DNA of 64,000 bases, from contig NZ_JAGETZ010000004.1 of assembly GCF_017571495.1 (NCBI RefSeq), positions 310,001-374,000 of the forward strand, given 5' to 3'. Position 1 is the stretch's first letter, and the number at the start of each line of letters is the position of its first letter. Positions 54,313 to 61,697 of this stretch are shown one piece after another. Below the pieces are notes generated by a model. The model searched no databases. It was not told where the DNA came from and worked only from the letters and a program-made list of their open reading frames with translations. The DNA comes from Hymenobacter negativus (GTDB lineage Bacteria > Bacteroidota > Bacteroidia > Cytophagales > Hymenobacteraceae). The translations under genes and the position numbers were made by a program.

Positions 54313-55824
54313 TTATTCGTGCGTCAGCTTCCAGCTACTAGTAGTACCGGGGCTGCTCAGATGCAGCAGGTAGAGGCCGGCTGGCTGCCCGGCAATGGGC
54401 ACGGCTACGTCTGTCTGGCCAGCTGGCACCGCAGTGCTCCACACGGTACGGCCCAGCGCATCGCTCAGGTGCAGGCTGGTGCCGGTACGTGCTGGTTGGG
54501 CCAGGATGAGCGTGGCAATGTCAGTAGCAGGGTTGGGATGAAGCGTGGCCAGCTTCGCGGCCTCGGCGGCGCGAGTAGGTAGTAGGTTGATAAAATTCAT
54601 TGGCGAGCCACAAGTGAGCGGACTACCAGCATTCCGACGATAATAAAGGAGTGCTTCGCCATCAACCGTAAATACATATCCCAGCCCCAGCGCCAACGAG
54701 AAGCCTTGCTGCCAGCCTATGTCGATGCCAGTGCTGTATTGGCCAGCTGGCGCATTAAATCCCGGGAACACTCCGATAAAGCTCAGGTACTGCCCACTTG
54801 GCCCGCAGCCAGTTGAACTACTGCTGGTTGTGATTCCTCGCCCAACATAGTAGGGCGGCTGTGCCGAGGCGTACATCGGCACGTATTCGCCTGTAAGCAA
54901 CGGCAGAGCAGGAAACTGTGCTGATTTGCCGGTGCGTAACGAGAATGCCCACCGTCCCCTGCCAATTGGATAGGTTTGCACGCTGCCACTAGTTGAAGGA
55001 GAAGCGAAAAATTCTGTACGCCGTTGCTCCTGGGTAGTAAAAATCAGGCTGTCTGCCGTTTGCTGCCGGGTAATAATCCGGCGCAGAATATGGCTTCGCG
55101 AGCCACCGTAAGGCATAATATTAAATGGGTTTGCCTCGTACCCCATTTCATCGCCAGGCTGCATTGTAAACAGCGCCAACGGGTTGTACGGTGATTGCAT
55201 CAGCGTCTGCGGCAAATGAGTTTGCACCCACTGTGTCGCTGCCGAAGTTGAGCCCAGCCACTGTGGCCCTTCGAGCAAGCCGTAGCTCCGGCTCAAGCGC
55301 AGCACTTGGCCTGAGCTGAGCGTGATAACTGCCACTGAGTCGCTTACGCCTTGTACCTGCTCTAGGCTGCGGCTGGTGAGCGTGGCCGTTAGGGCTGGTG
55401 CGGTGCTGGCCGTCCAGGTAGTGCCGACTGCCGCACGCGGCCGCAACCGCAGCGACAGGGCCGCCTGATACGTGCCTTCTGCCACGTTCTCCAACACAAA
55501 TTCGCTTGTACCTGCCACCCATAACAGATTGGACCCAAACAGGTTATTGCGGCTCTTGCGGTAAATTCCGTAAGGGTTTGTGCTTTGCTCGTGACCGTCA
55601 CTGGTCTTCAGGATTCGCCCGAAAGCCCATGCCGAGTCGCCGGCAGCCGTGCGATAAGCCGAATCGAGGCGCAGCGTGTGGACACTACTACTGCCAGGAC
55701 CACTGAAAGCATATATCAGCCCCGGTCGGAAAGGCCGCCAGGCTTGCTGCGCATTGGCCCTGGAGGCTATAAACAAAGACAGCGCAGCCAGTATTGGCTG
55801 CGCCCAAGAGTAAGGGTGTTTCAT
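54313..55824 (-). CDS. Secreted T9SS protein, paralogue 2 of a tandem pair
   Basis: A 503-residue exported protein (signal peptide about 1-25, ANAQ). It is clearly duplicated from or to the gene at 52766-54298: the FVLENVAEGTYQAALSLRLRPRAAVG and NLLPTRAAEAAKLATLHPNPAT blocks are identical, and the order of segments is the same. The central third is more divergent, with its own insertions (GRGITTSSSSTGCGPSGQYL). It ends in the T9SS sorting domain (SLHLSDALGRTVWSTAV, GLYLLHLSSPG). First gene of the pair, so it should carry the promoter. No catalytic motif is seen. Confidence 0.82.
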   Translation of the reverse strand: MKHPYSWAQPILAALSLFIASRANAQQAWRPFRPGLIYAFSGPGSSSVHTLRLDSAYRTAAGDSAWAFGRILKTSDGHEQSTNPYGIYRKSRNNLFGSNLLWVAGTSEFVLENVAEGTYQAALSLRLRPRAAVGTTWTASTAPALTATLTSRSLEQVQGVSDSVAVITLSSGQVLRLSRSYGLLEGPQWLGSTSAATQWVQTHLPQTLMQSPYNPLALFTMQPGDEMGYEANPFNIMPYGGSRSHILRRIITRQQTADSLIFTTQEQRRTEFFASPSTSGSVQTYPIGRGRWAFSLRTGKSAQFPALPLLTGEYVPMYASAQPPYYVGRGITTSSSSTGCGPSGQYLSFIGVFPGFNAPAGQYSTGIDIGWQQGFSLALGLGYVFTVDGEALLYYRRNAGSPLTCGSPMNFINLLPTRAAEAAKLATLHPNPATDIATLILAQPARTGTSLHLSDALGRTVWSTAVPAGQTDVAVPIAGQPAGLYLLHLSSPGTTSSWKLTHE

Positions 55825-55931
55825 GAATTGGGGAGCTTATTTGTGGAATAGTATACACAAGGTAAGCGTTCGACTCAAATTATAATTGAATTAACCTATG
55901 GTTCAACTATAGTAAACCCCCATACACACGC

Positions 55932-55963
55932 AAAAAGCCCTGCTTGTTACCAAGCAGGGCTTT
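55932..55963 (-). terminator. Terminator of rpsT
   Basis: A perfect 13-bp stem (AAAGCCCTGCTTG/CAAGCAGGGCTTT) with a 4-base loop. On the minus strand it ends in TTTTTG. It lies about 65 bases beyond the rpsT stop and upstream of the T9SS pair. Confidence 0.85.
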
Positions 55964-56026
55964 CGTGTAGAGCGGAGAACCAGACCTTGGGGCGGCGCAG
56001 TCTGGTCCTCCTAAACTCGTCTCGCA

Positions 56027-56278
56027 CTAGAGCGCGTTGACGAGCTTTGTCAGCTTGCTTTTGTTGTTAGCAGCTTTGTTCTTGTGGATAATGTTCTTCT
56101 TGGCCAGACGGTCCAGCATCGAAGTAACTTTCTTCAGCAACTCCTGAGCAGCCGTTTTGTCGGTCGTTGTGCGCAGCTTTTTGATGGCCGTGCGGGTGGA
56201 TTTGTGCTGGTAACGGTTCAACACGCGCTTGGCTTCGTTGCTGCGGATGCGTTTGAGGGCCGACTTATGGTTTGCCAT
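56027..56278 (-). CDS. rpsT: 30S ribosomal protein S20
   Basis: An 83-residue basic protein from ATG 56278 (MANHKSALKRIRSNEAKRVLN); an upstream in-frame ATG at 56386 would add 36 residues overlapping its promoter. The three-helix S20 pattern is complete (RTAIKKLRTTTDKTAAQELLKKVTSMLDRLAKKNIIHKNKAANNKSKLTKLV). It binds 16S rRNA early in small-subunit assembly. The promoter upstream is the best consensus match in the window. Confidence 0.97.
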   Translation of the reverse strand: MANHKSALKRIRSNEAKRVLNRYQHKSTRTAIKKLRTTTDKTAAQELLKKVTSMLDRLAKKNIIHKNKAANNKSKLTKLVNAL

Positions 56279-56328
56279 GAGCAGGAAATATATAAGAGCG
56301 TTATGCTTGAGTTCTGTGTTTGGGAGGG

Positions 56329-56359
56329 CAAAGGTACGAATCTGTCTGACAAATTCAAA
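56329..56359 (-). promoter_or_regulatory. Consensus promoter of rpsT
   Basis: On the minus strand: TTTG (56356-56359), exactly 19 bases, then TACCTTTG (56329-56336). This is a complete TTTG-N19-TAnnTTTG Bacteroidota promoter. The start should be near 56322, giving a 44-base leader. Confidence 0.85.
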
Positions 56360-56566
56360 CCGCCATGGCAAAAATATTGAGTCCAAGCCCTTTTAGCTGC
56401 TATCAAAGCCCTATTGCCACGCTTTTGAATGGTCTTGCTCATTTCAATTTCACTTTAGCATCCCTAAATTAGTATGCATGCCGATTAGGGGCGAACTTTA
56501 CTTGATAGCCTCTGCCCGCTCGCTGACTCCACTCGGTGCAGCAATACACTTTCAGCTTTCCGCGCT

Positions 56567-57553
56567 ATGCCACTCGTTGCTGCCTCGCAATACCAGCCAC
56601 CGTTCTACCTGTTCAATGGCCATCTCCAGACCATTGTGCCCAGCCTGTGGCGCACCGTTTCCGATGTGGCTTACCAACGCGAGCGGGTCGAATTGCCCGA
56701 CGGCGACTTCCTGGACCTGGACTGGAGCCGCTTGCCCGCAATGCGCCCCACCAACGGCATCGCCATCGTGTCGCACGGCCTTGAGGGCGATGCTTCGCGG
56801 CCCTACGTGCGGGGCATGGTGCGTGCGCTCAACCGCGCCGGCCTCGATGCGCTGGCTTGGAACTACCGCAGCTGTGGCGGCGAGATGAACCGCCTGCTCC
56901 GCTCCTACCACCTTGGCGATACGGAGGATTTAGACCGGGTGCTACGCCATACACTGGCCACCGGGCGCTACCAGCGAGCCTACTTACTGGGCTTTTCGGC
57001 GGGCGGCAACGTGACGCTGAAATACCTCGGCGAGGATGCTGCCCGCGTACCAGCCGAAGTGCAGCGCGCCGCCGTGTTTTCCGTACCAACGGATTTGCGG
57101 GCTAGTTCGGTGCATATCGGCCGGCTCCAGAACCAGGTATATATGCGCCGATTTTTGAAGTCGTTACGTCAAAAAATCCGTGATAAAGCGGCGTTGCTGC
57201 CCGGCCAGGTTGATTTGGATGGCTTGGAAGCATTGCGCAATTTCCCGCAGTTCGACGACAAGTACACCGCGCCCATGCACGGCTTCGACTCGGCCGAAGC
57301 ATATTACCAATACGCCAGCTCCGGGCGCTACCTGAGTGGTATTCAGGTGCCCACCCTCTTGGTGAATGCGCAGAATGACCCGTTTCTGCCAGCCTCTTGC
57401 TATCCAAGAGAGTTGGCGGCCAATTCGCCGTTTGTGTTTCTGGAAACGCCTTCTGATGGCGGCCACGTTGGCTTCGCCGAAGGCTCGCCGGATGGGGAAT
57501 ACTACTCAGAGCGGCGAGCCGTGGAATTCCTGACGGCAGAGGTACCAGCGTAG
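56567..57553 (+). CDS. YheT-type alpha/beta hydrolase
   Basis: A 328-residue soluble hydrolase. It opens with the family pattern FYLFNGHLQTIVPSLWR and then ELPDGDFLDLDW. The oxyanion block is IVSHGLEGDASRPYVRGM. The nucleophile elbow is GFSAGGNVTLKYLG (Ser as nucleophile). The acid lies in LLVNAQNDPFLP and the His in SDGGHVGFAEG, so the catalytic triad is complete. YheT/UPF0017 members act as esterases, but the natural substrate is unknown. It stands alone and ends before a convergent terminator shared with rsmG. Confidence 0.92.
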   Translation: MPLVAASQYQPPFYLFNGHLQTIVPSLWRTVSDVAYQRERVELPDGDFLDLDWSRLPAMRPTNGIAIVSHGLEGDASRPYVRGMVRALNRAGLDALAWNYRSCGGEMNRLLRSYHLGDTEDLDRVLRHTLATGRYQRAYLLGFSAGGNVTLKYLGEDAARVPAEVQRAAVFSVPTDLRASSVHIGRLQNQVYMRRFLKSLRQKIRDKAALLPGQVDLDGLEALRNFPQFDDKYTAPMHGFDSAEAYYQYASSGRYLSGIQVPTLLVNAQNDPFLPASCYPRELAANSPFVFLETPSDGGHVGFAEGSPDGEYYSERRAVEFLTAEVPA

Positions 57554-57640
57554 TGTCTTCACTTTTCATTGCGAGCGTAGCGACAATTCAGCCTCCTAAT
57601 TGCGACTAGAGCTGAAGTGTGGCAAACTCTTTATATCAAT

Positions 57641-57676
57641 AAAAAGCCCCATTACTGTGCAGTAATGGGGCTTTTT
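57641..57676. terminator. Convergent bidirectional terminator
   Basis: A perfect 16-bp stem (AAAAAGCCCCATTACT/AGTAATGGGGCTTTTT) with a 4-base loop, between the YheT-type gene and rsmG. The A and T runs serve both directions. Confidence 0.9.
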
Positions 57677-57757
57677 ACAGTACTGGGCTGGTCACTGAGA
57701 ACAGGACTCATTGTTTCGTCGCCGCTTGATGCGTAGAATATTTGCAATAACAAAGGC

Positions 57758-58375
57758 CTACTTAGCAGGTACGAAAACCACTTTTTTTGTCTCAAAGAAT
57801 TCCTCTTTATAGAATTCACTCAAATCCGTCACTTTCGTTTTCAAACCTGATTCGGCTATTTCCTCAGCCAAGTCGCCACCTTTCAGGTAATACAGGCCGG
57901 AGCCAGCGGCGCCTTGTGGTTTAAAGCGGTGAGCAATCCAGGGGTGGAAGGCGGCAAGGCGGGCCACGGCGCGGCTCACCACATAGTCGTATTTGGCACG
58001 CACTTGCTCGGCGCGGGTTTGCTCGGCGGTCACGTTGTTCAGGCCCAACGCAGCGGCCATAAACTGCACGGCGCGGATTTTCTTACCGATGCTGTCGACG
58101 AGGTGGAAATGCACCTCCGGGAACATGATGGCCAGCGGCAAGCCGGGCAGGCCCCCGCCGGTGCCTACGTCGAGCACGGCGCTGCCTTTCGGAAACTGGA
58201 TGACCTTGGCAATGCCCAGCGAATGCAGCAAGTGGCGCTCCACGAAATTATCCATGTCGGTGCGCGACACTAGGTTGATGGCTTCGTTAGTGGCCCGGAA
58301 CTCAGTTTCTAGCTGCTGAAAAAGCTGCAGCTGCTGGGGCGTGAGCGAAGGAAAATAGTTTTGGAGGAGGTTCAT
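57758..58375 (-). CDS. rsmG: 16S rRNA (guanine-N7) methyltransferase RsmG
   Basis: A 205-residue SAM-dependent enzyme that methylates G527 of 16S rRNA (E. coli numbering). ATG 58375 (MNLLQNYFPSLTPQQ) is preferred, because the frame's earlier start at 58420 would use codons from the palindromic element upstream. Family blocks: LETEFRATNEAINLVSR, ERHLLHSLGI, VLDVGTGGGLPGLPLAI (SAM-binding glycine loop), HLVDSIGKKIRAVQFMAAALGL, and YDYVVSRAVARL (active-site region). It follows the sigma-factor gene and the long hairpin at 58398-58502. Confidence 0.96.
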   Translation of the reverse strand: MNLLQNYFPSLTPQQLQLFQQLETEFRATNEAINLVSRTDMDNFVERHLLHSLGIAKVIQFPKGSAVLDVGTGGGLPGLPLAIMFPEVHFHLVDSIGKKIRAVQFMAAALGLNNVTAEQTRAEQVRAKYDYVVSRAVARLAAFHPWIAHRFKPQGAAGSGLYYLKGGDLAEEIAESGLKTKVTDLSEFYKEEFFETKKVVFVPAK

Positions 58376-58397
58376 ACAAAAGAGGGAAATATCATCT

Positions 58398-58502
58398 TGA
58401 GCATTTTGCGCACAAAGCAAAAATGAAGGACCTTATCACATCAGAACCAATCGTTCCAGCGTGACAAGGTCCTTCATCTTTGCTTTGTGCGCAAAATGCT
58501 CA
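58398..58502. repeat. Long palindromic element (37-bp stem) between sigma gene and rsmG
   Basis: Arms 58398-58434 and 58466-58502 are complementary with a single mismatch in 37, and match further inward (CCTTATCAC/GTGACAAGG). The loop is 31 bases. The outer part (TGAGCATTTTGCGCACAAAG) and the AAGGTCCTTC core are also seen in the element upstream of tgt. It has no T-run and looks like a dispersed repeat. Confidence 0.85.
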
Positions 58503-58521
58503 GAATGTCAAAAGCCAAGGC

Positions 58522-59145
58522 TTAAATAATCTGCTTGGTGTTCTTCACCATGTCATAGAGCAGCTCGCGGGCGCGGTGCAGCTGGGCTTTCACAGTGCCG
58601 AGGGGTGCTTTGAGCTCGGTGGCAATCTCTTCGTAGCTGAGTTCGTCGAAATAGCGCAGGCTCACGAGGCGCTGGTACTTATCGGGCAGGCGCGACACAA
58701 CGTGGCGCATGATTTCAATTTTCTGGTTGCGCACGGCGTGCTCAGCCGGGTTCAGGTCGTTGTCGCGGAAATCGATGGTGATTTCGTCGCCGTTGTCCAC
58801 CTTGATGGCCGAATCAATCGACATGGTTTTGATTTTATTCTTGCGGATAAAATCGATGCAGTTGTTGGTGGCGATGCGGAACAGCCAGGTACTGAATGCG
58901 TACTCAGGGTTGAACTTATGCAGGTTACGGAAAGCCTTGGCGAAAGCTTCGATGGTCAAGTCTTCGGCGTCGTCCTGGTTACGCACCATCTTGAGCACCA
59001 CGTGGTAAACGGGCTTTTTGTAGATGTGCATCAACTCGGCGTAAGCTTTCTCATCGCCGTGGTCTACGGCGGCGCGAATCAGCTTGAAATCGTGCTTGGC
59101 TTTTGCTGAAAACTGCTTTTGAATGTCTTGGTTGTTTACTTCCAT
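58522..59145 (-). CDS. Sigma-70 family RNA polymerase sigma factor
   Basis: A 207-residue ECF-sized sigma factor. Region 2: AYAELMHIYKKPVYHVVLKMVRNQDDAEDLTIEAFAKAFRNLHKFNPEYAFSTWLFRIATNNCIDFIRK. Region 4: LPDKYQRLVSLRYFDELSYEEIATELKAPLGTVKAQLHRARELLYDMV. The linker between them is long and acidic. Its ATG overlaps the glycosyltransferase stop by 10 bases, so it is co-translated with that gene. No anti-sigma gene is adjacent, unlike the sigma gene at 45163. This fits the widely conserved Bacteroidota sigma factor without a partner, but the assignment is from resemblance only. Confidence 0.92.
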   Translation of the reverse strand: MEVNNQDIQKQFSAKAKHDFKLIRAAVDHGDEKAYAELMHIYKKPVYHVVLKMVRNQDDAEDLTIEAFAKAFRNLHKFNPEYAFSTWLFRIATNNCIDFIRKNKIKTMSIDSAIKVDNGDEITIDFRDNDLNPAEHAVRNQKIEIMRHVVSRLPDKYQRLVSLRYFDELSYEEIATELKAPLGTVKAQLHRARELLYDMVKNTKQII

Positions 59146-60284
59146 CGAAGGGTGCGGTTAAGGAACAGCGAGATTCCCAGGGCCAGGTATTGGAAAAAAT
59201 AAACCGCGTCGAGCACGGGAAGCAGCCCGACGCTTACGGGCTGGTGGAGGCGGCGGCCGACACGGGCATACACGGCACTCACAAACAAAGTTCGGAGAAC
59301 CCATACGACCGCCAAAGGTACCCAATTGTTTGGCGAAATTAATAGCAGAACCGTAGCCAAATAGAACAACATATTGGCGAAAACAAACGTGCCAATCCGC
59401 AAACGGTCGCCCAACCGGTAAGCCCGACCAGCCGACAAATGGCGCCGTTTCTGACGCCACCAGGCCGGCCAGGTAGCTGCCGGCTCGCTGAAGGTGTGGG
59501 CCGACGGCTCAGCCACCACGGCTACGCGCTGGTGCTGATGGACAGCATCCTGCACCAGCAAATCATCGTCGCCGGAGAGCTGACGGATGTGCGAGGCAAA
59601 GCCTTTGGTAGCATTGAAACAGGCCCGGGTATAGGCCAAATTACGGCCCACGCCCATGTAGGGCCAGCCACGCCAGGCAAAGCTGAGGTACTGAGCCGCC
59701 GTGAGCAGCGTCTCGTAGCGAATGAGCTGATTGAGAAAGCCAGGCGCTTCGGTGTAGGCCGAGAAGCCGAGGACGAGGTCGGCCCCGTTTTTTTGGGCAA
59801 AGCCGCGCTGCATGAGGCGCAGCCACTGGTTGGTAGCCGGAATGCAGTCGGCGTCGGTGAAAAGCAGGCGGGGGAAACGGGCGGCTTTGATGCCGAGGGT
59901 AAGGGCGTATTTCTTGGGTGCGAAGCCATCGGGGGTGCGGTCGACGGTCACGAGGCGGAATTTTTCGGGATAATATTGGGCGAGCTGCTGGGCGTAGAGA
60001 TAGGTATCGTCGTGGCTGCGGTCATCGATGAGGACGATTTCGAAGGGTGCGGGGTAATCCTGTTTTAGCAGCAGCGGGAGGAGGTTGCGCAGGTTGTCGA
60101 GCTCGTTGCGGGCGCAGACAACGATGGAAACGGGCTCCGAATCGGGGCCCAACTCATTAGAAGCAGCTTCAACAGGGCGGCGGGCAAAGGGCCAGAAAAA
60201 GTAGGCGGCATAAACCAACTGCACCAGCACGCACGCGAGCAACAACCAGAAAAAAGGGGACGTGGGAAGGTAAGGAAGCAGCAA
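59136..60284 (-). CDS. Membrane-associated family 2 glycosyltransferase
   Basis: A 382-residue protein with an N-terminal membrane helix (about 9-33). The GT-A domain begins VSIVVCARNELDNLRNLLPLLLKQDYP. The metal/sugar-nucleotide blocks are VLIDDRSHDDT and LLFTDADCIPA (DxD-type). SGDDDLLVQDAV and WWRQKRRHLSAGRAYRLGDRL (Q/RxxRW-like) mark a processive or inner-membrane family 2 enzyme. Two or three membrane helices end the protein (about 290-380). Donor and acceptor are unknown; a cell-envelope or polysaccharide substrate is likely. It overlaps the downstream sigma gene by 10 bases and is divergent from tgt. Confidence 0.9.
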   Translation of the reverse strand: MLLPYLPTSPFFWLLLACVLVQLVYAAYFFWPFARRPVEAASNELGPDSEPVSIVVCARNELDNLRNLLPLLLKQDYPAPFEIVLIDDRSHDDTYLYAQQLAQYYPEKFRLVTVDRTPDGFAPKKYALTLGIKAARFPRLLFTDADCIPATNQWLRLMQRGFAQKNGADLVLGFSAYTEAPGFLNQLIRYETLLTAAQYLSFAWRGWPYMGVGRNLAYTRACFNATKGFASHIRQLSGDDDLLVQDAVHQHQRVAVVAEPSAHTFSEPAATWPAWWRQKRRHLSAGRAYRLGDRLRIGTFVFANMLFYLATVLLLISPNNWVPLAVVWVLRTLFVSAVYARVGRRLHQPVSVGLLPVLDAVYFFQYLALGISLFLNRTLRWK

Positions 60285-60307
60285 CGGGAAGCGTACGAAT
60301 GAGCCCG

Positions 60308-60315
60308 CAAAAGTA
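60308..60315 (-). promoter_or_regulatory. -7 promoter element of the glycosyltransferase-sigma operon
   Basis: TACTTTTG on the minus strand is a perfect TAnnTTTG box, giving a start about 17 bases before the ATG. It lies back-to-back with the tgt box at 60337-60344. No -33 TTTG was found. Confidence 0.5.
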
Positions 60316-60336
60316 CGGGGCGCAAAACGGGCAGGT

Positions 60337-60344
60337 TACCTTTG
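60337..60344 (+). promoter_or_regulatory. -7 promoter element of tgt
   Basis: TACCTTTG is a perfect TAnnTTTG box. The start would be near 60350, so the tgt leader (about 120 bases) consists almost entirely of the palindromic element at 60349-60458. Confidence 0.5.
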
Positions 60345-60348
60345 TACT

Positions 60349-60458
60349 GTCATGCTGAGCGCAGCGAAGCATCTTATCACGGCCGCGCCGGTTGGTTTAC
60401 TGCGAATCGTTCGCGGTTGATAAGGTCCTTCTATTCGCTACGCTACTTTCAGGATGAC
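60349..60458. repeat. Dispersed palindromic element upstream of tgt
   Basis: Left arm 60349-60379 (GTCATGCTGAGCGCAGCGAAGC...) and right arm 60418-60458 (TGATAAGGTCCTTC...CAGGATGAC) form an imperfect inverted repeat ending in GTCAT/ATGAC. It shares GAGC, CTTATCAC, a CGTTC spacer part and AAGGTCCTTC with the element at 58398-58502. This kind of GTCATGCTGAGC repeat is met in intergenic DNA of many bacteria. Confidence 0.7.
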
Positions 60459-60470
60459 CGTTCAGACCAC

Positions 60471-61601
60471 ATGACCTTCGACCTTCTCGCCCAGGACCCC
60501 GCCACCAAAGCCCGCGCCGGCCGCCTCGAAACGGCCCACGGCACCATCGAAACGCCTATTTTTATGCCGGTGGGCACGGCTGGCACCGTGAAAGCGGTAT
60601 CGCAGAGCACGCTGAAAGAGGATGTGCACGCCCAGATTATTCTTGGCAACACCTACCACCTTTACCTACGGCCGGGCCTCGATGTGCTGAAAGCCGCCGG
60701 TGGCCTGCACAAGTTCAACGGCTGGGACCGGCCTATTCTGACTGACTCGGGCGGCTACCAAGTGTATTCGCTGAGCAACACCCGAAAGATTAAGGAAGAG
60801 GGCGTAAAATTTCGTTCGCACGTGGATGGCAGCCAGCACCTGTTCTCGCCGGAGGGCGTGATGGACATTCAGCGCGTGATTGGGGCCGACATTATTATGG
60901 CGTTTGACGAGTGTACGCCATGGCCCTGCGAGTACGACTATGCCGCCCGCTCGCTGGACATGACGCACCGCTGGCTGAAGCGCTGCATTGAGCGTTTCGA
61001 CAGCACCGAAGGGCTTTACGGCTACGAGCAGGCTCTTTTTCCGATTGTGCAGGGCAGCACGTTCAAGGGCCTGCGCGTGAAGTCGGCGGAGTTTATTGCC
61101 GAGCAGGGCCGGGTGGGCAACGCCATTGGCGGGCTGAGCGTGGGCGAACCGGCCGAGTTGATGTATGAGATGACTGAGTTGGTGTGTGACATCCTGCCCA
61201 AGGACAAGCCGCGCTACCTGATGGGCGTGGGCACGCCAGCCAACATCCTGGAAAACATCGCGCTGGGCGTGGATATGTTCGACTGCGTGATGCCGACCCG
61301 CAACGCCCGCAACGGCATGCTGTTCACCACGCAGGGCATCGTGAACATCACCAATAAAAAGTGGGAAACCGATTTTACGCCCCTCGACCCTGAACTGGGT
61401 GGACACGCCAGCACGTTTTACTCGCGCTCCTACGTGCGCCACCTATTCCAGTGCAAGGAGATGCTGGGGCCGCAAATTGCCTCGGCCCACAACCTGGCCT
61501 TCTACTTGTGGCTGGTGCAGGAGGCGCGCAAGGAAATCATTGCCGGTACGTTTGGCCCTTGGAAAGAGCGCATGGTGAAACAGGTGATGACCCGACTGTA
61601 A
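60471..61601 (+). CDS. tgt: Queuine tRNA-ribosyltransferase
   Basis: A 376-residue enzyme exchanging guanine-34 of certain tRNAs for preQ1. ATG 60471 (MTFDLLAQDPATKARAGRLETAHG) is the family start; the frame's 43-residue upstream extension runs through the palindromic element and is not protein-like. Active-site blocks: PVGTAGTVKAVSQ, ILGNTYHLYLRPGLD, LTDSGGYQVYSLSNTRKI (nucleophile/base region), DIIMAFDECTPWP, GIVQGS-type PIVQGSTFKGLR, IGGLSVGE and FDCVMPTRNARNGMLFT. The zinc-binding CxCxxC of most bacterial enzymes is absent: DPELGGHASTF stands there, though the following His in SAHNLAFYL is kept. lptF/G and an EamA gene follow. Confidence 0.96.
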   Translation: MTFDLLAQDPATKARAGRLETAHGTIETPIFMPVGTAGTVKAVSQSTLKEDVHAQIILGNTYHLYLRPGLDVLKAAGGLHKFNGWDRPILTDSGGYQVYSLSNTRKIKEEGVKFRSHVDGSQHLFSPEGVMDIQRVIGADIIMAFDECTPWPCEYDYAARSLDMTHRWLKRCIERFDSTEGLYGYEQALFPIVQGSTFKGLRVKSAEFIAEQGRVGNAIGGLSVGEPAELMYEMTELVCDILPKDKPRYLMGVGTPANILENIALGVDMFDCVMPTRNARNGMLFTTQGIVNITNKKWETDFTPLDPELGGHASTFYSRSYVRHLFQCKEMLGPQIASAHNLAFYLWLVQEARKEIIAGTFGPWKERMVKQVMTRL

Positions 61602-61603
61602 TT

Positions 61604-61691
61604 GGCTATCAGCCTTTAGCTACTGGCTAATAGCTCTTCTCAGTTCACCATACCAACATTGCTAATAGCTACCAGCTAAAGGCGAATAGCT
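61604..61691. repeat. Inverted repeat between tgt and the LptF/LptG gene
   Basis: Arms 61604-61634 and 61661-61691, made of TAGC/GCTA-rich units (GCCTTTAGCT, GCTAATAGC), are imperfectly complementary over 31 bases with a 26-base loop. It begins 3 bases after the tgt stop. It may be a dispersed repeat doubling as an mRNA 3' structure. Confidence 0.65.
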
Positions 61692-61697
61692 GACCTC

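Noticed and set aside
60342..60470. 43-codon upstream extension of tgt
   Set aside because: It is translated palindromic repeat DNA; the family start is at 60471.
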